Notes: a model not told the origin generated them from the letters alone. A stretch of 30,607 nt of DNA from Clostridium sp. 28_12 (GCA_001916055.1 MNRR01000039.1:1-30607), one strand, 5' to 3'. Positions 1 to 7,002 are shown, counted from the first letter of the stretch. Made by a program: numbers and translations.

Positions 1-691
1 CTTTTATTCCTGTTACAATTCCATTTTCTACTGTTGCAATACTATCATTACTTGAAATCCATTTTACATTTTTATTTGCAACTTCATCAGGTTTTACTTC
101 TGCTGTAAGTGTTGCTTTTTCTCCAACTTCAATTGTTGCTTCTCTTGGTGTAATTATAATATCTGTTACTGTTGGAAGAATTTCAATTCTTGCATAATCT
201 TTATTTTCTAACTTAACCTCAGTAGAATCCCCTGTTGAATCAGCTACTATAATATGCTTAAATGAAATAGCTTGTGTACTTGTCTCTGTTTCTGGAATAC
301 TGTTTCTTACTTTAAATGTAAATGTTGCTAAAACGTCTCCTTTTTTCTTGCTTATACCTGTTACTGTGAATTTACTATCTGATGCACCACCTGCTGATAA
401 TGTACTATTAATAAGTTCTAGACATTCTTTGTTATATGTAATATATCCTTCTACTTTTGCAATATTATCTACATAGCTTGTTACTTGTCCATTTTCTGCA
501 TATACCAATTCTGAAAGAACTAATGAAACTTCAAATGTCTCTCCGACCTGTAAAATTTCTTTATTTGATGTAACATCTACCCTAGCTTCCGCCATTTTAG
601 GTCCTGAAGTTGCTGCATATACATTATTTCCAAACATTAATCCTATCACCATTACTATTAGTACCATTGATACCATAAAAATTTTTTTCAT
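1..691 (-). CDS. Secreted protein with cohesin-like and bacterial Ig-like (Big2) domains, 3' end outside the window
   Basis: The frame stays open from an ATG at 691 to the window edge, giving about 229 residues of the N-terminal part. The ATG follows an AGGAGGA ribosome binding site. Residues 1-26 form a signal peptide (MKK, hydrophobic stretch, then VYA-A as likely cleavage site). Residues of about 35-155 look like a cohesin-type beta sandwich: the pattern VEGYITYNKECLELI, then a Gly-rich turn, then LATFTFKVRN. From about residue 170 begins a Big2 (Ig-like) repeat, with ITPREATIEVGEKATLTAEV and WISSNDSIATVENGIVTGI. The protein is exported and probably sits on or at the cell surface; cohesin-like folds often bind partner proteins or carbohydrates, but no partner is visible here. 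Its promoter carries WalR-like boxes, which would fit a cell-envelope role. The C-terminal anchoring is not visible. Confidence 0.85.
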   Translation of the reverse strand, partial: MKKIFMVSMVLIVMVIGLMFGNNVYAATSGPKMAEARVDVTSNKEILQVGETFEVSLVLSELVYAENGQVTSYVDNIAKVEGYITYNKECLELINSTLSAGGASDSKFTVTGISKKKGDVLATFTFKVRNSIPETETSTQAISFKHIIVADSTGDSTEVKLENKDYARIEILPTVTDIIITPREATIEVGEKATLTAEVKPDEVANKNVKWISSNDSIATVENGIVTGIK

Positions 692-719
692 TTTATTTCC
701 TCCTTCGTTTTCTTCAACT

Positions 720-748
720 ATTATACTTGATTTATTTTAGCTTTTCAA
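720..748 (-). promoter_or_regulatory. Sigma-A promoter of the secreted Big2 protein gene
   Basis: On the minus strand, a -35 element TTGAAA (743-748) and a perfect -10 element TATAAT (720-725) are separated by 17 bp. The start codon at 691 follows about 30 bases downstream, leaving a short leader that contains the ribosome binding site. Confidence 0.85.
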
Positions 749-796
749 TACATTTATATTACATTTGTATTACAAAAGCATTACATTTATATTACT
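747..796 (-). promoter_or_regulatory. Five 11-bp phased direct repeats matching the WalR (YycF) box
   Basis: Read on the minus strand, the hexamers AGTAAT, TGTAAT, TGTAAT, TGTAAT and TGTATT start exactly 11 bp apart (plus-strand positions 791-796, 780-785, 769-774, 758-763, 747-752). The last one touches the -35 element. The published WalR consensus is TGT(A/T)A(A/T/C), five bases, then the same hexamer again, so the three central copies fit fully. Eleven-bp spaced direct repeats are typical of OmpR/PhoB-family response regulators, so a different member of that family could also bind here. Confidence 0.6.
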
Positions 797-810
797 TCTT
801 TTGTCTATGC

Positions 811-837
811 AAAAAATCCACCAGCAATGCTGATGGA
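811..837 (-). terminator. Intrinsic terminator after the small membrane protein gene
   Basis: On the minus strand TCCATCAGC, a three-base loop and GCTGGTGGA form a 9-bp stem with one G-U pair (817-837), followed directly by six T (811-816). It lies 21 bases past the stop codon of the gene at 859-1236. Confidence 0.85.
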
Positions 838-858
838 CTTTTATGTTATTCGCCTCCT

Positions 859-1236
859 TTATATGATTACCGCTAAAAATGCAATCATTACTACAATTGC
901 CAATATGTTTGCCAATATGCCATTCATACCGCTTCGTAAGAAAGCTCGCCGGCTAGAGCGAAAAACCGTTGGCATTGCTATTATTATCATGTTTCTAAGA
1001 ATCCACCCCAGGGCCTGAACCAGAGTTCTCACGATAAAACCTATCGCCATAATTATGCCTACAACAATTGTCGAGCCCATGTTGTTCGAGATTCTTACCC
1101 CAACAGCACTCAGTAGCATAAGCATTCCAGCTCCCATTATGAACCAAATCATTGCTGATTCAAATAAGACTGCCAGATATACCAGGCATTTAGGGATGAC
1201 TACAGTAACGCAAAACATATAGATAGCTATTAACAT
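859..1236 (-). CDS. Small multi-pass membrane protein of unknown function
   Basis: A 125-residue protein that is almost entirely hydrophobic. About four membrane segments can be read, near residues 2-24, 26-46, 52-80 and 103-125. A short basic loop (RSSRRAFLRSG) before the last segment suggests which end faces the cytoplasm. The start is placed at the ATG at 1236 because GGAGG (1245-1249) lies 8 bases upstream; the ATG at 1242 is only two bases from the GGAGG, and the one at 1278 has no ribosome binding site. The gene has its own good promoter and terminator, so it is a single-gene unit. The DNA contains GC-rich stretches (for example GCTCGCCGGC) unlike the neighbours, which suggests recent acquisition. 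I do not recognise the family. Confidence 0.75.
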   Translation of the reverse strand: MLIAIYMFCVTVVIPKCLVYLAVLFESAMIWFIMGAGMLMLLSAVGVRISNNMGSTIVVGIIMAIGFIVRTLVQALGWILRNMIIIAMPTVFRSSRRAFLRSGMNGILANILAIVVMIAFLAVII

Positions 1237-1336
1237 ATACATTTCCTCCAAAAATTTTTTATTTATTATGAACGCCATAAGACGAAAAATGAGGTTACTC
1301 TATATAAAATATAAGCACATAGCTCATATTATCTAT

Positions 1337-1365
1337 ATTTTAGCACATTTTACATGTTATGTCAA
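1337..1365 (-). promoter_or_regulatory. Sigma-A promoter of the small membrane protein gene
   Basis: Minus strand TTGACA (1360-1365), 17-bp spacer, TAAAAT (1337-1342). A TG one base before the -10 makes it an extended -10. The transcript would have a leader of roughly 95 bases before the ATG at 1236. Confidence 0.8.
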
Positions 1366-1398
1366 TTTCACTTAGCTTTTGAATCTATTCATTTGTCA

Positions 1399-2160
1399 CT
1401 ACTGTTTTAAATAGCTTGCACCTGTTGTATAATTAATTTCAATTTCAGGTTGTACATTATAAACATATATATTAAAACATACTCCTTGCCCATTATCTTC
1501 CACAGAATAAGCCTCCATTTGTACTCCATTTGCCACTAAATTTTGTTCTTTAAAAATTGGTGTAACTCTATATAAAACATGATTTTTAGCATTCTTTTTT
1601 ATATATGTACTAACTTCATTCTCAAATGGTAACATCCCTTCTACATTCATGTATCGAGTTCCTGTAATTAGATTTTTTTCATTTGCGTTTTCTCCTGCTA
1701 ATTGATATCCTATTAAATGACACCTATTATAAAGATAATTTCCTTCAACTGTTCCTGGATATTTTGCTGTTTGCCATCCAGTAGGTTTTACACTTGAAAT
1801 TGCACCTCTTGTTTCATCATTTGCTGGCATAATTTCTTTACATATATTAGCATATGCTACTCCACATCTTCCTAATGAATCTAACTCACTATATGTTTCA
1901 AATGCTTTTGTTGTATGCTCATCTTCAGTAAATGATGGAATATTATTATTTATTTCTATGTATGGTTTTTGATCATATTCTGGAATATTTTCTAAGTCTA
2001 TTGCTGTTAAATTCGATGTATTTATAGTATTAGCTGAGTTAGCCTCGCTTGAATCTGCTTTTACTATTCCAAAATATCCTGCAATTCCTGTTACTATTAT
2101 CATGCATAATAGTATTACTAATTCACTTAAATTATTTCTTTTGTTTCTTCTTTTACTCAT
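1399..2160 (-). CDS. Membrane-anchored DNA/RNA non-specific endonuclease (DNA-entry nuclease type)
   Basis: A 253-residue protein. Residues 1-13 are basic and residues 14-33 form a single membrane anchor or uncleaved signal, so the enzyme domain should be outside the cell. The catalytic part matches the NUC1/EndA beta-beta-alpha-metal nucleases: YNRCHLIGYQL around residues 144-154 corresponds to the DRGH motif with catalytic His148, and NEKNLITGT supplies the metal-binding Asn163. The family normally reads DRGH; here it is NRCH, a variant I believe also occurs in Gram-positive members. The ATG at 2160 is preferred because AAAGGA lies just upstream; a longer frame to 2280 has no ribosome binding site. 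It probably cleaves extracellular nucleic acid, for nutrition, competence or competition. Confidence 0.82.
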   Translation of the reverse strand: MSKRRNKRNNLSELVILLCMIIVTGIAGYFGIVKADSSEANSANTINTSNLTAIDLENIPEYDQKPYIEINNNIPSFTEDEHTTKAFETYSELDSLGRCGVAYANICKEIMPANDETRGAISSVKPTGWQTAKYPGTVEGNYLYNRCHLIGYQLAGENANEKNLITGTRYMNVEGMLPFENEVSTYIKKNAKNHVLYRVTPIFKEQNLVANGVQMEAYSVEDNGQGVCFNIYVYNVQPEIEINYTTGASYLKQ

Positions 2161-2181
2161 TTTTATCCTTTCTATATTATA

Positions 2182-2207
2182 AAGAATTATTTTCAAAATA
2201 ATTTCTT
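2182..2207 (-). promoter_or_regulatory. Hairpin in the leader of the nuclease gene
   Basis: A nearly perfect inverted repeat centred on TTTTGAAAA (stem of about 12 bp with one bulged base) lies 22 to 47 bases upstream of the nuclease ATG and just before its ribosome binding site. It is not followed by a T run, so it does not look like a terminator. It may be an operator or an RNA structure affecting translation. Confidence 0.45.
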
Positions 2208-2242
2208 CCACGTCTATAGTATACAATATAATATAATTTTTT

Positions 2243-2271
2243 ATAATAATTCTTCTATATGTTCTTTTCAA
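2243..2271 (-). promoter_or_regulatory. Candidate promoter of the nuclease gene
   Basis: Minus strand TTGAAA (2266-2271), 17-bp spacer, TATTAT (2243-2248). It lies in the 125-base gap between the 67-aa gene and the nuclease. The sequence here is very AT-rich, so chance matches are likely. Confidence 0.5.
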
Positions 2272-2285
2272 TCCACTCATAATTT

Positions 2286-2489
2286 TTAGTAGCCAAACTT
2301 ATGCCTCAACTCCTCGAATGCAATATCAGATTTAATTCCTTCTCCTTTTTCAATTTCTATTTCTGATTCTTTTAATATTTTTAATATATATTTTTTTCTT
2401 TCTAGTGGTTTATTTCCCTTATTTATTAATACTCGTTTATATTTATTTACCACATTATTTATTGTTTTTATATCAATTATTTTTTTCAA
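2286..2489 (-). CDS. Small basic protein of unknown function (TTG start)
   Basis: A 67-residue, Lys-rich, probably helical protein without membrane segments. It begins with TTG at 2489, seven bases after a strong GGAAGGAG ribosome binding site; no ATG is available. It follows the 112-aa gene by 28 bases and is probably co-transcribed with it from the promoter at 2933-2961. I do not recognise the family. Confidence 0.6.
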   Translation of the reverse strand: MKKIIDIKTINNVVNKYKRVLINKGNKPLERKKYILKILKESEIEIEKGEGIKSDIAFEELRHKFGY

Positions 2490-2517
2490 TATTTTTCTCC
2501 TTCCTTTACTATTATTT

Positions 2518-2856
2518 TTATTCTTCTTCTAGCATATCATACCCATTTTCTGAATATAATTCATATTTTCCATTTTTATATTGAAGCATTGCACCTTCTT
2601 TAGCGACTTTTAATAATTCATCTGAGGTTATTACCTCTTTAAATTCATGTTTAGGTTTATCTGTAAAATCCCACAAATACACCTCACCATTTCTATCTTC
2701 TGTTACTAAATATAAATGTCCTTCTTTCCTATTTTCTTGCAACTCTTGGGATTGATTTGGGTTTTCTAAACTATTTGATAAATCTTGCATAAATTCTTTT
2801 ACGTTATTATCTTTTTTTATTTGTTCTGCTATATTTTTGAATAAATCTAAATTCAT
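2518..2856 (-). CDS. Soluble acidic protein of unknown function
   Basis: A 112-residue soluble protein. The first 45 residues are helical and polar (Asn, Gln, Glu rich). Residues of about 46-80 look like beta strands (GHLYLVTEDRNGEVYLWDF), and the protein ends in an acidic tail (MLEEE). The start is supported by AAAGGAGGG six to seven bases before the ATG. It is the first gene after the promoter at 2933-2961. I do not recognise the family and infer no function. Confidence 0.65.
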   Translation of the reverse strand: MNLDLFKNIAEQIKKDNNVKEFMQDLSNSLENPNQSQELQENRKEGHLYLVTEDRNGEVYLWDFTDKPKHEFKEVITSDELLKVAKEGAMLQYKNGKYELYSENGYDMLEEE

Positions 2857-2932
2857 AATATCCCTCCTTTCAGCTTGAGCAATATATTAGAATTTGTATT
2901 AAAATTAATAATTTTGAGTTTAAATATGTTAC

Positions 2933-2961
2933 ATAATACCATACATCTAACTTATTGTCAA
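2933..2961 (-). promoter_or_regulatory. Sigma-A promoter of the 112-aa and 67-aa genes
   Basis: Minus strand TTGACA (2956-2961), 17-bp spacer, TATTAT (2933-2938), with TG one base before the -10. It lies in the 202-base gap before the gene at 2518-2856. No intrinsic terminator with a T run is visible in this gap for the upstream operon. Confidence 0.75.
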
Positions 2962-3058
2962 TTCTATTGAGTTGTTTGCATAATAATGTTGTAATGTTTT
3001 TGTATGAACTGTTGAACCACAAAAGAAAGGCATTATGTTATGATATGAAATATCTTTT

Positions 3059-3484
3059 TCAAAAAATTAATAATCTTTTCATAGAATTTTCTTTTTTGAT
3101 TTCTACTGGCAAATTACTTTGAATCTCTTCATTCTGTTGAATTACCTTTTGTTTCTTTTTAAATAAATTGTCTGGGTTATATTTTTCCCTTTTTATATTT
3201 TCCTCAATTTCTCTATCATTTCTTTCTTTCTCTAATATTCGTTCTTTTTGTTCAGGAGTTGCCCAATAATCACGAAATATATTTGCCAAAATTGCTTTGG
3301 TTTCTTCAAAAATATCTTGTTCTTCAAAACTTTTACTAATATCAATCTTAAAATCATATTTGTCATCCATATTAATTTTAAACGTTTTAATCATTTCTTT
3401 GGGAATTTTATCAACACTCTCTTGAGGTACATACTTCAATATTTCTATTACTTGTTTATATGCTTTTGGATATTTATCTTCCAT
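3059..3484 (-). CDS. Conserved-looking small protein, third gene of the MerR-ATPase operon
   Basis: A 141-residue soluble, charged protein, mostly helical. Notable segments are KAYKQVIEILKYVPQESVDKIP near the start, ILANIFRDYWATPEQKERIL around residues 86-105, and a Lys/Glu-rich stretch ending in KYNPDNLFKKK. The ATG at 3484 is preceded by GGAGG at 10 bases. It follows the duplicated protein at 3507-5000 by only 22 bases, so it is very probably in the same operon as the MerR-VirD4 fusion. The pattern feels familiar from uncharacterised clostridial proteins, but I cannot assign a function. Confidence 0.68.
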   Translation of the reverse strand: MEDKYPKAYKQVIEILKYVPQESVDKIPKEMIKTFKINMDDKYDFKIDISKSFEEQDIFEETKAILANIFRDYWATPEQKERILEKERNDREIEENIKREKYNPDNLFKKKQKVIQQNEEIQSNLPVEIKKENSMKRLLIF

Positions 3485-3506
3485 CTTTTTGCTTCCTCCA
3501 CTTATC

Positions 3507-5000
3507 TTACTTTGTTATATTCTTATTCTGTGTTTTCATATCATTTTGCACTCTTCTACCAGCTTCTTTTTTTGGGTTAATATCAGTATCTAATGCAAGT
3601 TTTCCTATTTTTTTCTGAAAAGCCAATTTATCTTTTTCTCTCGTAAATTCCACAAATTCTCCAACAAGCTGTTCCTCTTCTATTCCATAAGTATCTATTC
3701 CTTTATTTTCTTTTTCTAAGTACTTATCATACATGTATGTTAGGACACTCAATGCATCTGTTTTTCCATTCACACTTATTTTTTGTATTTTATCTGGTAA
3801 TATTGATTTATTAGGATACGTATTCATATTTCGTGGTGTTACTTTATGTTTTCTCTTACTTTCTAGATTAATAGCTTCTGGATCATAATCTTTACCTTCC
3901 AATAAGTCTAAAGAAAGATACATACTATCTTTTAAAAATTTCTCCATGTAGTCGAATACTTCTGTTTTAGTTAGTGGACTATCTTGGCTCCTTCTGCTTT
4001 CACTCATATATTGAGGCTTTATTAATACATTATTTAATACAGGCGATTTATCTACTAATAAATTTAAAAATCTATTCATTAAAGATAACATTGCTTCCTG
4101 TCCCTTAGAAAAATATACTTGTTTAGGTTTATTATAGCCTACTTTTAAATCATTTTCATTTTGAGGTAACATCCCTTTGCTAGCTATACTATTCTCATTA
4201 TTTTTGTTTGTAAAATGGAAACAAATCTTCTTCAACTCATCCTCTGATAAATCTTTTGCATCTATCACATCTAATGATGCTTCTTTTTTATCAAAAGAGC
4301 TTTTTTCCAAATCTGATACATATTCGAAAAATTTTTCCAATCCTCTCATATAATACATTTCAGGTTGATTCTCTACATTTTCTTTTCCAACTTTATTCAA
4401 AAAATTTTGATAAACATATTCTACAACAGCTAGTGCATCATCTTTATCTTTATAGCATAATCTACTAATCTTATCTGGTGATACTCCTCTATCAAATCTA
4501 GTGTGCATATTATGTTTTTCCATTACTTTACCAGTTTCATCATCTATATCATCAATTAGATAATCTATTTTTTCTTGTTCTTCTTTGCTCATATTTTCAA
4601 ATTCTCTTGTAGTTGTTCCATTCAAATCTAAACTATAATAATTTGCATGTTTTAATATTTGATATGTTATGCTATATGCATTTTTCCATGCATCTTGCTC
4701 CGAATCATCTTTATATTCTGAATATTTTCCCAACCAATTATGTAATACTTTATTTTTTTGTTCGACAGGCTTTTTTTCATTGTCTATGGCATCTTTTGAT
4801 ACTCTTGTTAAATCATACACTAATTGCAACATTTCACTTATTCCCTGTGAAAAAAATACCTTTTTATGAGTTTCAACTCCTCCACTATTATGTCCTATCC
4901 TTGCTTCTAGTCCTTTTTCCTCTATTGATTTTATATCTCCATCTGAAAAATGAAATAGTACATTTTCCAAATCTATATTTTCTGCTTGTATATTCTTCAT
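3507..5000 (-). CDS. Internally duplicated protein resembling an ADP-ribosyltransferase-type fold
   Basis: A 497-residue soluble protein made of two related halves. Four blocks recur in the same order: LFHFSDGDIKSIEEKGL (15-31) and CFHFTNKNNENSIASKGM (260-277); KVFFSQG (47-53) and QVYFSKG (294-300); YYSLDLNG (121-128) and YLSLDLLEG (361-369); and HNMHT..DKI followed by KDDALAVVEYVY (163-197) against RNMNT..DKI and KTDALSVLTYMY (390-424). A strand ending in HF(T/S) followed by SI..KGL and then a VFFS-type strand resembles the NAD-binding start of DarT-like and other ADP-ribosyltransferases. This is a resemblance only; a catalytic Glu cannot be assigned. The gene starts 12 bases after the MerR-VirD4 fusion gene, with an AGAGGA ribosome binding site, and is certainly in the same transcription unit. 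Confidence 0.7.
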   Translation of the reverse strand: MKNIQAENIDLENVLFHFSDGDIKSIEEKGLEARIGHNSGGVETHKKVFFSQGISEMLQLVYDLTRVSKDAIDNEKKPVEQKNKVLHNWLGKYSEYKDDSEQDAWKNAYSITYQILKHANYYSLDLNGTTTREFENMSKEEQEKIDYLIDDIDDETGKVMEKHNMHTRFDRGVSPDKISRLCYKDKDDALAVVEYVYQNFLNKVGKENVENQPEMYYMRGLEKFFEYVSDLEKSSFDKKEASLDVIDAKDLSEDELKKICFHFTNKNNENSIASKGMLPQNENDLKVGYNKPKQVYFSKGQEAMLSLMNRFLNLLVDKSPVLNNVLIKPQYMSESRRSQDSPLTKTEVFDYMEKFLKDSMYLSLDLLEGKDYDPEAINLESKRKHKVTPRNMNTYPNKSILPDKIQKISVNGKTDALSVLTYMYDKYLEKENKGIDTYGIEEEQLVGEFVEFTREKDKLAFQKKIGKLALDTDINPKKEAGRRVQNDMKTQNKNITK

Positions 5001-5012
5001 TTTTTCCTCTTT

Positions 5013-6899
5013 CTATATATTATTCCACATTTCATTGTCAAAGAAATAATCTTTTCTTGCAAGTATTGGTTTTAAGCCCTTTTCGTATATTAGAAGTTCA
5101 TCTTTTTTTAAATCATCTTTTATAAAATCTGGATCTATACCTAATAACTCGCTAAAATATATAATATCTGATTTTATATTAGTTCCCAACAACATTTGTG
5201 TATCTATTGAATTCATTATATTATAATATTCTTTTCCATATATATCTTTTATGTTTTCTATATTATTTGTCATTAAGCTTATTGATAATTTTCTACATCT
5301 AGCTAATTCTACATTTCTTGCCAAATCATAAATTTTTCCTAATCTTTCTACTTCATCTAACATTATATATATGTGTTCTTGTCCAATATTTCCAATTTTA
5401 TATGTTGCTAAAAATTGGCTTATAAAAATATTATTGAATTTCGCATCTTCATTACGGTTTCCATTTTGCATTAGAAATATAGCTGTTTTTCCATCCTTTA
5501 ATTCTTCAAACTCAAATTCGTCAACAATTTCACTATCTTCTTTTATTCCATTTATTACAAAAGACAGTTTTAATATTGCAGTAGAAACTATACTTTGATA
5601 TGTTTTTTCAGGAAATGTCTTTAAAATCGTATAATATTTATATGCTTTTGTATTTTCTTCAAATATATCAAAATTTGCAAATAAGCTCTCTTTTGGCAAT
5701 CCTAATAATTTGAAACAAGTAAGTAAATCTTTTTTATCCTCATTTTCTATAACATAATAAATTACTGTCTTCATCAAACTCTTAGAAGCATCATTCCAAA
5801 ATTCATCATCTTCATCTCCCACTAAGATATTAGCTAGATTTTCTATGTCAGCATCATTTTTTATATGGCTTAAAGGATTATATTGATATTTGTCTTCTTC
5901 ATCAACATTATTTTCTATGTCTCTATTTTCATAATTTAGTACTTTTATTTTATATCCATTGTTTGTTAGATATTTATGAGTTCTGTCATAAACTTCTCCT
6001 AATGGATCTACAATAATATATGAACCTAACATTTTTAATGTATTAGTAACTGTATATGCTGATGATTTTCCTGCTCCACTTCCCCCAACAATTAATGTGT
6101 TTACATTTCCTCTCTTATCTTCTGGTAATATGATGTCTTTTCCTAAAGTTAGTCCTCTTCCATCTTTTGTTAAAATATTATACATTTTTTCTTTATTTTC
6201 AAACATTTCTTCCATAAAATTAATCCCTCCTATTTTTTCTAATACATAATAACATTCATCTTTCCATTCTATAAAAAGATATTTCTTTCCATTGACTTTT
6301 TTATACTCATAACAGCTTGTACTCTTTGGCTCTATAATATCTAATATATAATCTTTAGTATATTTAGCTATTATACTTTTCTTGTTAATGTACGCTATTA
6401 CTTCATTTTCTATTGGATTTATTGTAATTCTTTCGAGCTCAAAATCTTGATTTTTTTCTTGCTCTCTGTATTTAAATTTTTGATTTTTCTTTAGTAATGC
6501 GATTGTTTTCCAAAAGCCTATTATTCTGTAATCCTTCTTATAGTATCCTTTAAATTCAAATGGCTTTTTAGCTTTTTTAACCTCCTCTCCCTTTGTGCTT
6601 GTACTATCTATATCTTTAAGAATGTTAATGTTAGAAGTATATTGAATTATTTTTTCTTGATATTCTTCAATTTTATTCTTTACTAGCTTTTCATCATATT
6701 TTTTTATCTCGTCTAATGAAAAGCCTAGTTTTTTTAGATATAAAATTTGATTCATCTGTTTTATGTTCTCATCATCATAATATCTATATCCAGAATATTT
6801 ATCAATATAGCAAGGATTTAATAATTCTTTTTCTTCATAGAATCTTATTGTTTTTATTGTTACATTAAATATTTTTGCAAATTCTCCTATTTTTAACAT
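5013..6899 (-). CDS. Fusion of a MerR-type regulator with a soluble VirD4/TraG-like coupling ATPase
   Basis: One uninterrupted 628-residue frame with three modules. Residues 1-70 are a MerR winged helix-turn-helix (KIGEFAKIFNVTIKTIRFYE, then GYRYYDDENI). A coiled coil (about 70-100) is followed by the lipocalin-like ligand domain that ends many MerR regulators (about 112-222: DYRIIGFWKTI, KYLFIEWK, YYVLEK), with the usual loop before YYVL shortened. Residues 240-628 match VirD4/TraG type IV coupling ATPases: Walker A GGSGAGKSS (272-280), DPLGEVYDRTHKYL (298-311), Walker B YIMLDEVERLG (511-521), and LLGTNIKSDIIYFSELLG (570-587). The N-terminal membrane helices of conjugative coupling proteins are absent, so it should be cytoplasmic. 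AGGAGG precedes the ATG at 6899. The promoter has MerR architecture, suggesting self-regulation. No relaxase or other type IV secretion gene is present in the window. Confidence 0.88.
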   Translation of the reverse strand: MLKIGEFAKIFNVTIKTIRFYEEKELLNPCYIDKYSGYRYYDDENIKQMNQILYLKKLGFSLDEIKKYDEKLVKNKIEEYQEKIIQYTSNINILKDIDSTSTKGEEVKKAKKPFEFKGYYKKDYRIIGFWKTIALLKKNQKFKYREQEKNQDFELERITINPIENEVIAYINKKSIIAKYTKDYILDIIEPKSTSCYEYKKVNGKKYLFIEWKDECYYVLEKIGGINFMEEMFENKEKMYNILTKDGRGLTLGKDIILPEDKRGNVNTLIVGGSGAGKSSAYTVTNTLKMLGSYIIVDPLGEVYDRTHKYLTNNGYKIKVLNYENRDIENNVDEEDKYQYNPLSHIKNDADIENLANILVGDEDDEFWNDASKSLMKTVIYYVIENEDKKDLLTCFKLLGLPKESLFANFDIFEENTKAYKYYTILKTFPEKTYQSIVSTAILKLSFVINGIKEDSEIVDEFEFEELKDGKTAIFLMQNGNRNEDAKFNNIFISQFLATYKIGNIGQEHIYIMLDEVERLGKIYDLARNVELARCRKLSISLMTNNIENIKDIYGKEYYNIMNSIDTQMLLGTNIKSDIIYFSELLGIDPDFIKDDLKKDELLIYEKGLKPILARKDYFFDNEMWNNI

Positions 6900-6917
6900 T
6901 CTTTTCCTCCTAATTCA

Positions 6918-6948
6918 ACTATACACCTAACCTTAAGGGAAGAGTCAA
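6918..6948 (-). promoter_or_regulatory. MerR-type promoter/operator with 19-bp spacer in front of the MerR-ATPase fusion
   Basis: Minus strand TTGACT (6943-6948) and TATAGT (6918-6923) are separated by 19 bp instead of 17. The spacer contains CCCTTAAGGTTAGG, an imperfect dyad centred on TTAA. A 19-bp spacer with a dyad is the hallmark of promoters activated by MerR-family proteins through DNA untwisting. The expected transcription start is about a dozen bases before the ATG, giving a very short leader. Confidence 0.82.
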
Positions 6949-6968
6949 TAGTTTTTTGTATTAATTTT

Positions 6969-7002
6969 AAAAAAGATAGTTTTCTAACAAAAGAAAACTA
7001 TC
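6969..7002 (-). terminator. Intrinsic terminator of the recG operon
   Basis: A perfect 11-bp stem (GATAGTTTTCT at 6992-7002 read on the minus strand, pairing with 6975-6985) with a six-base loop is followed by a run of six T. It overlaps the last codons and the stop of the 62-aa gene. Confidence 0.9.

Noticed and set aside
2161..2280. Longer nuclease starting at 2280
   Set aside because: The extra 40 residues have no ribosome binding site and overlap a promoter-like segment; the ATG at 2160 has AAAGGA upstream.
1..6950. Complete conjugative or integrative element on the left side
   Set aside because: Apart from the fused VirD4-like ATPase there is no relaxase, integrase, VirB4 or attachment repeat in the window.
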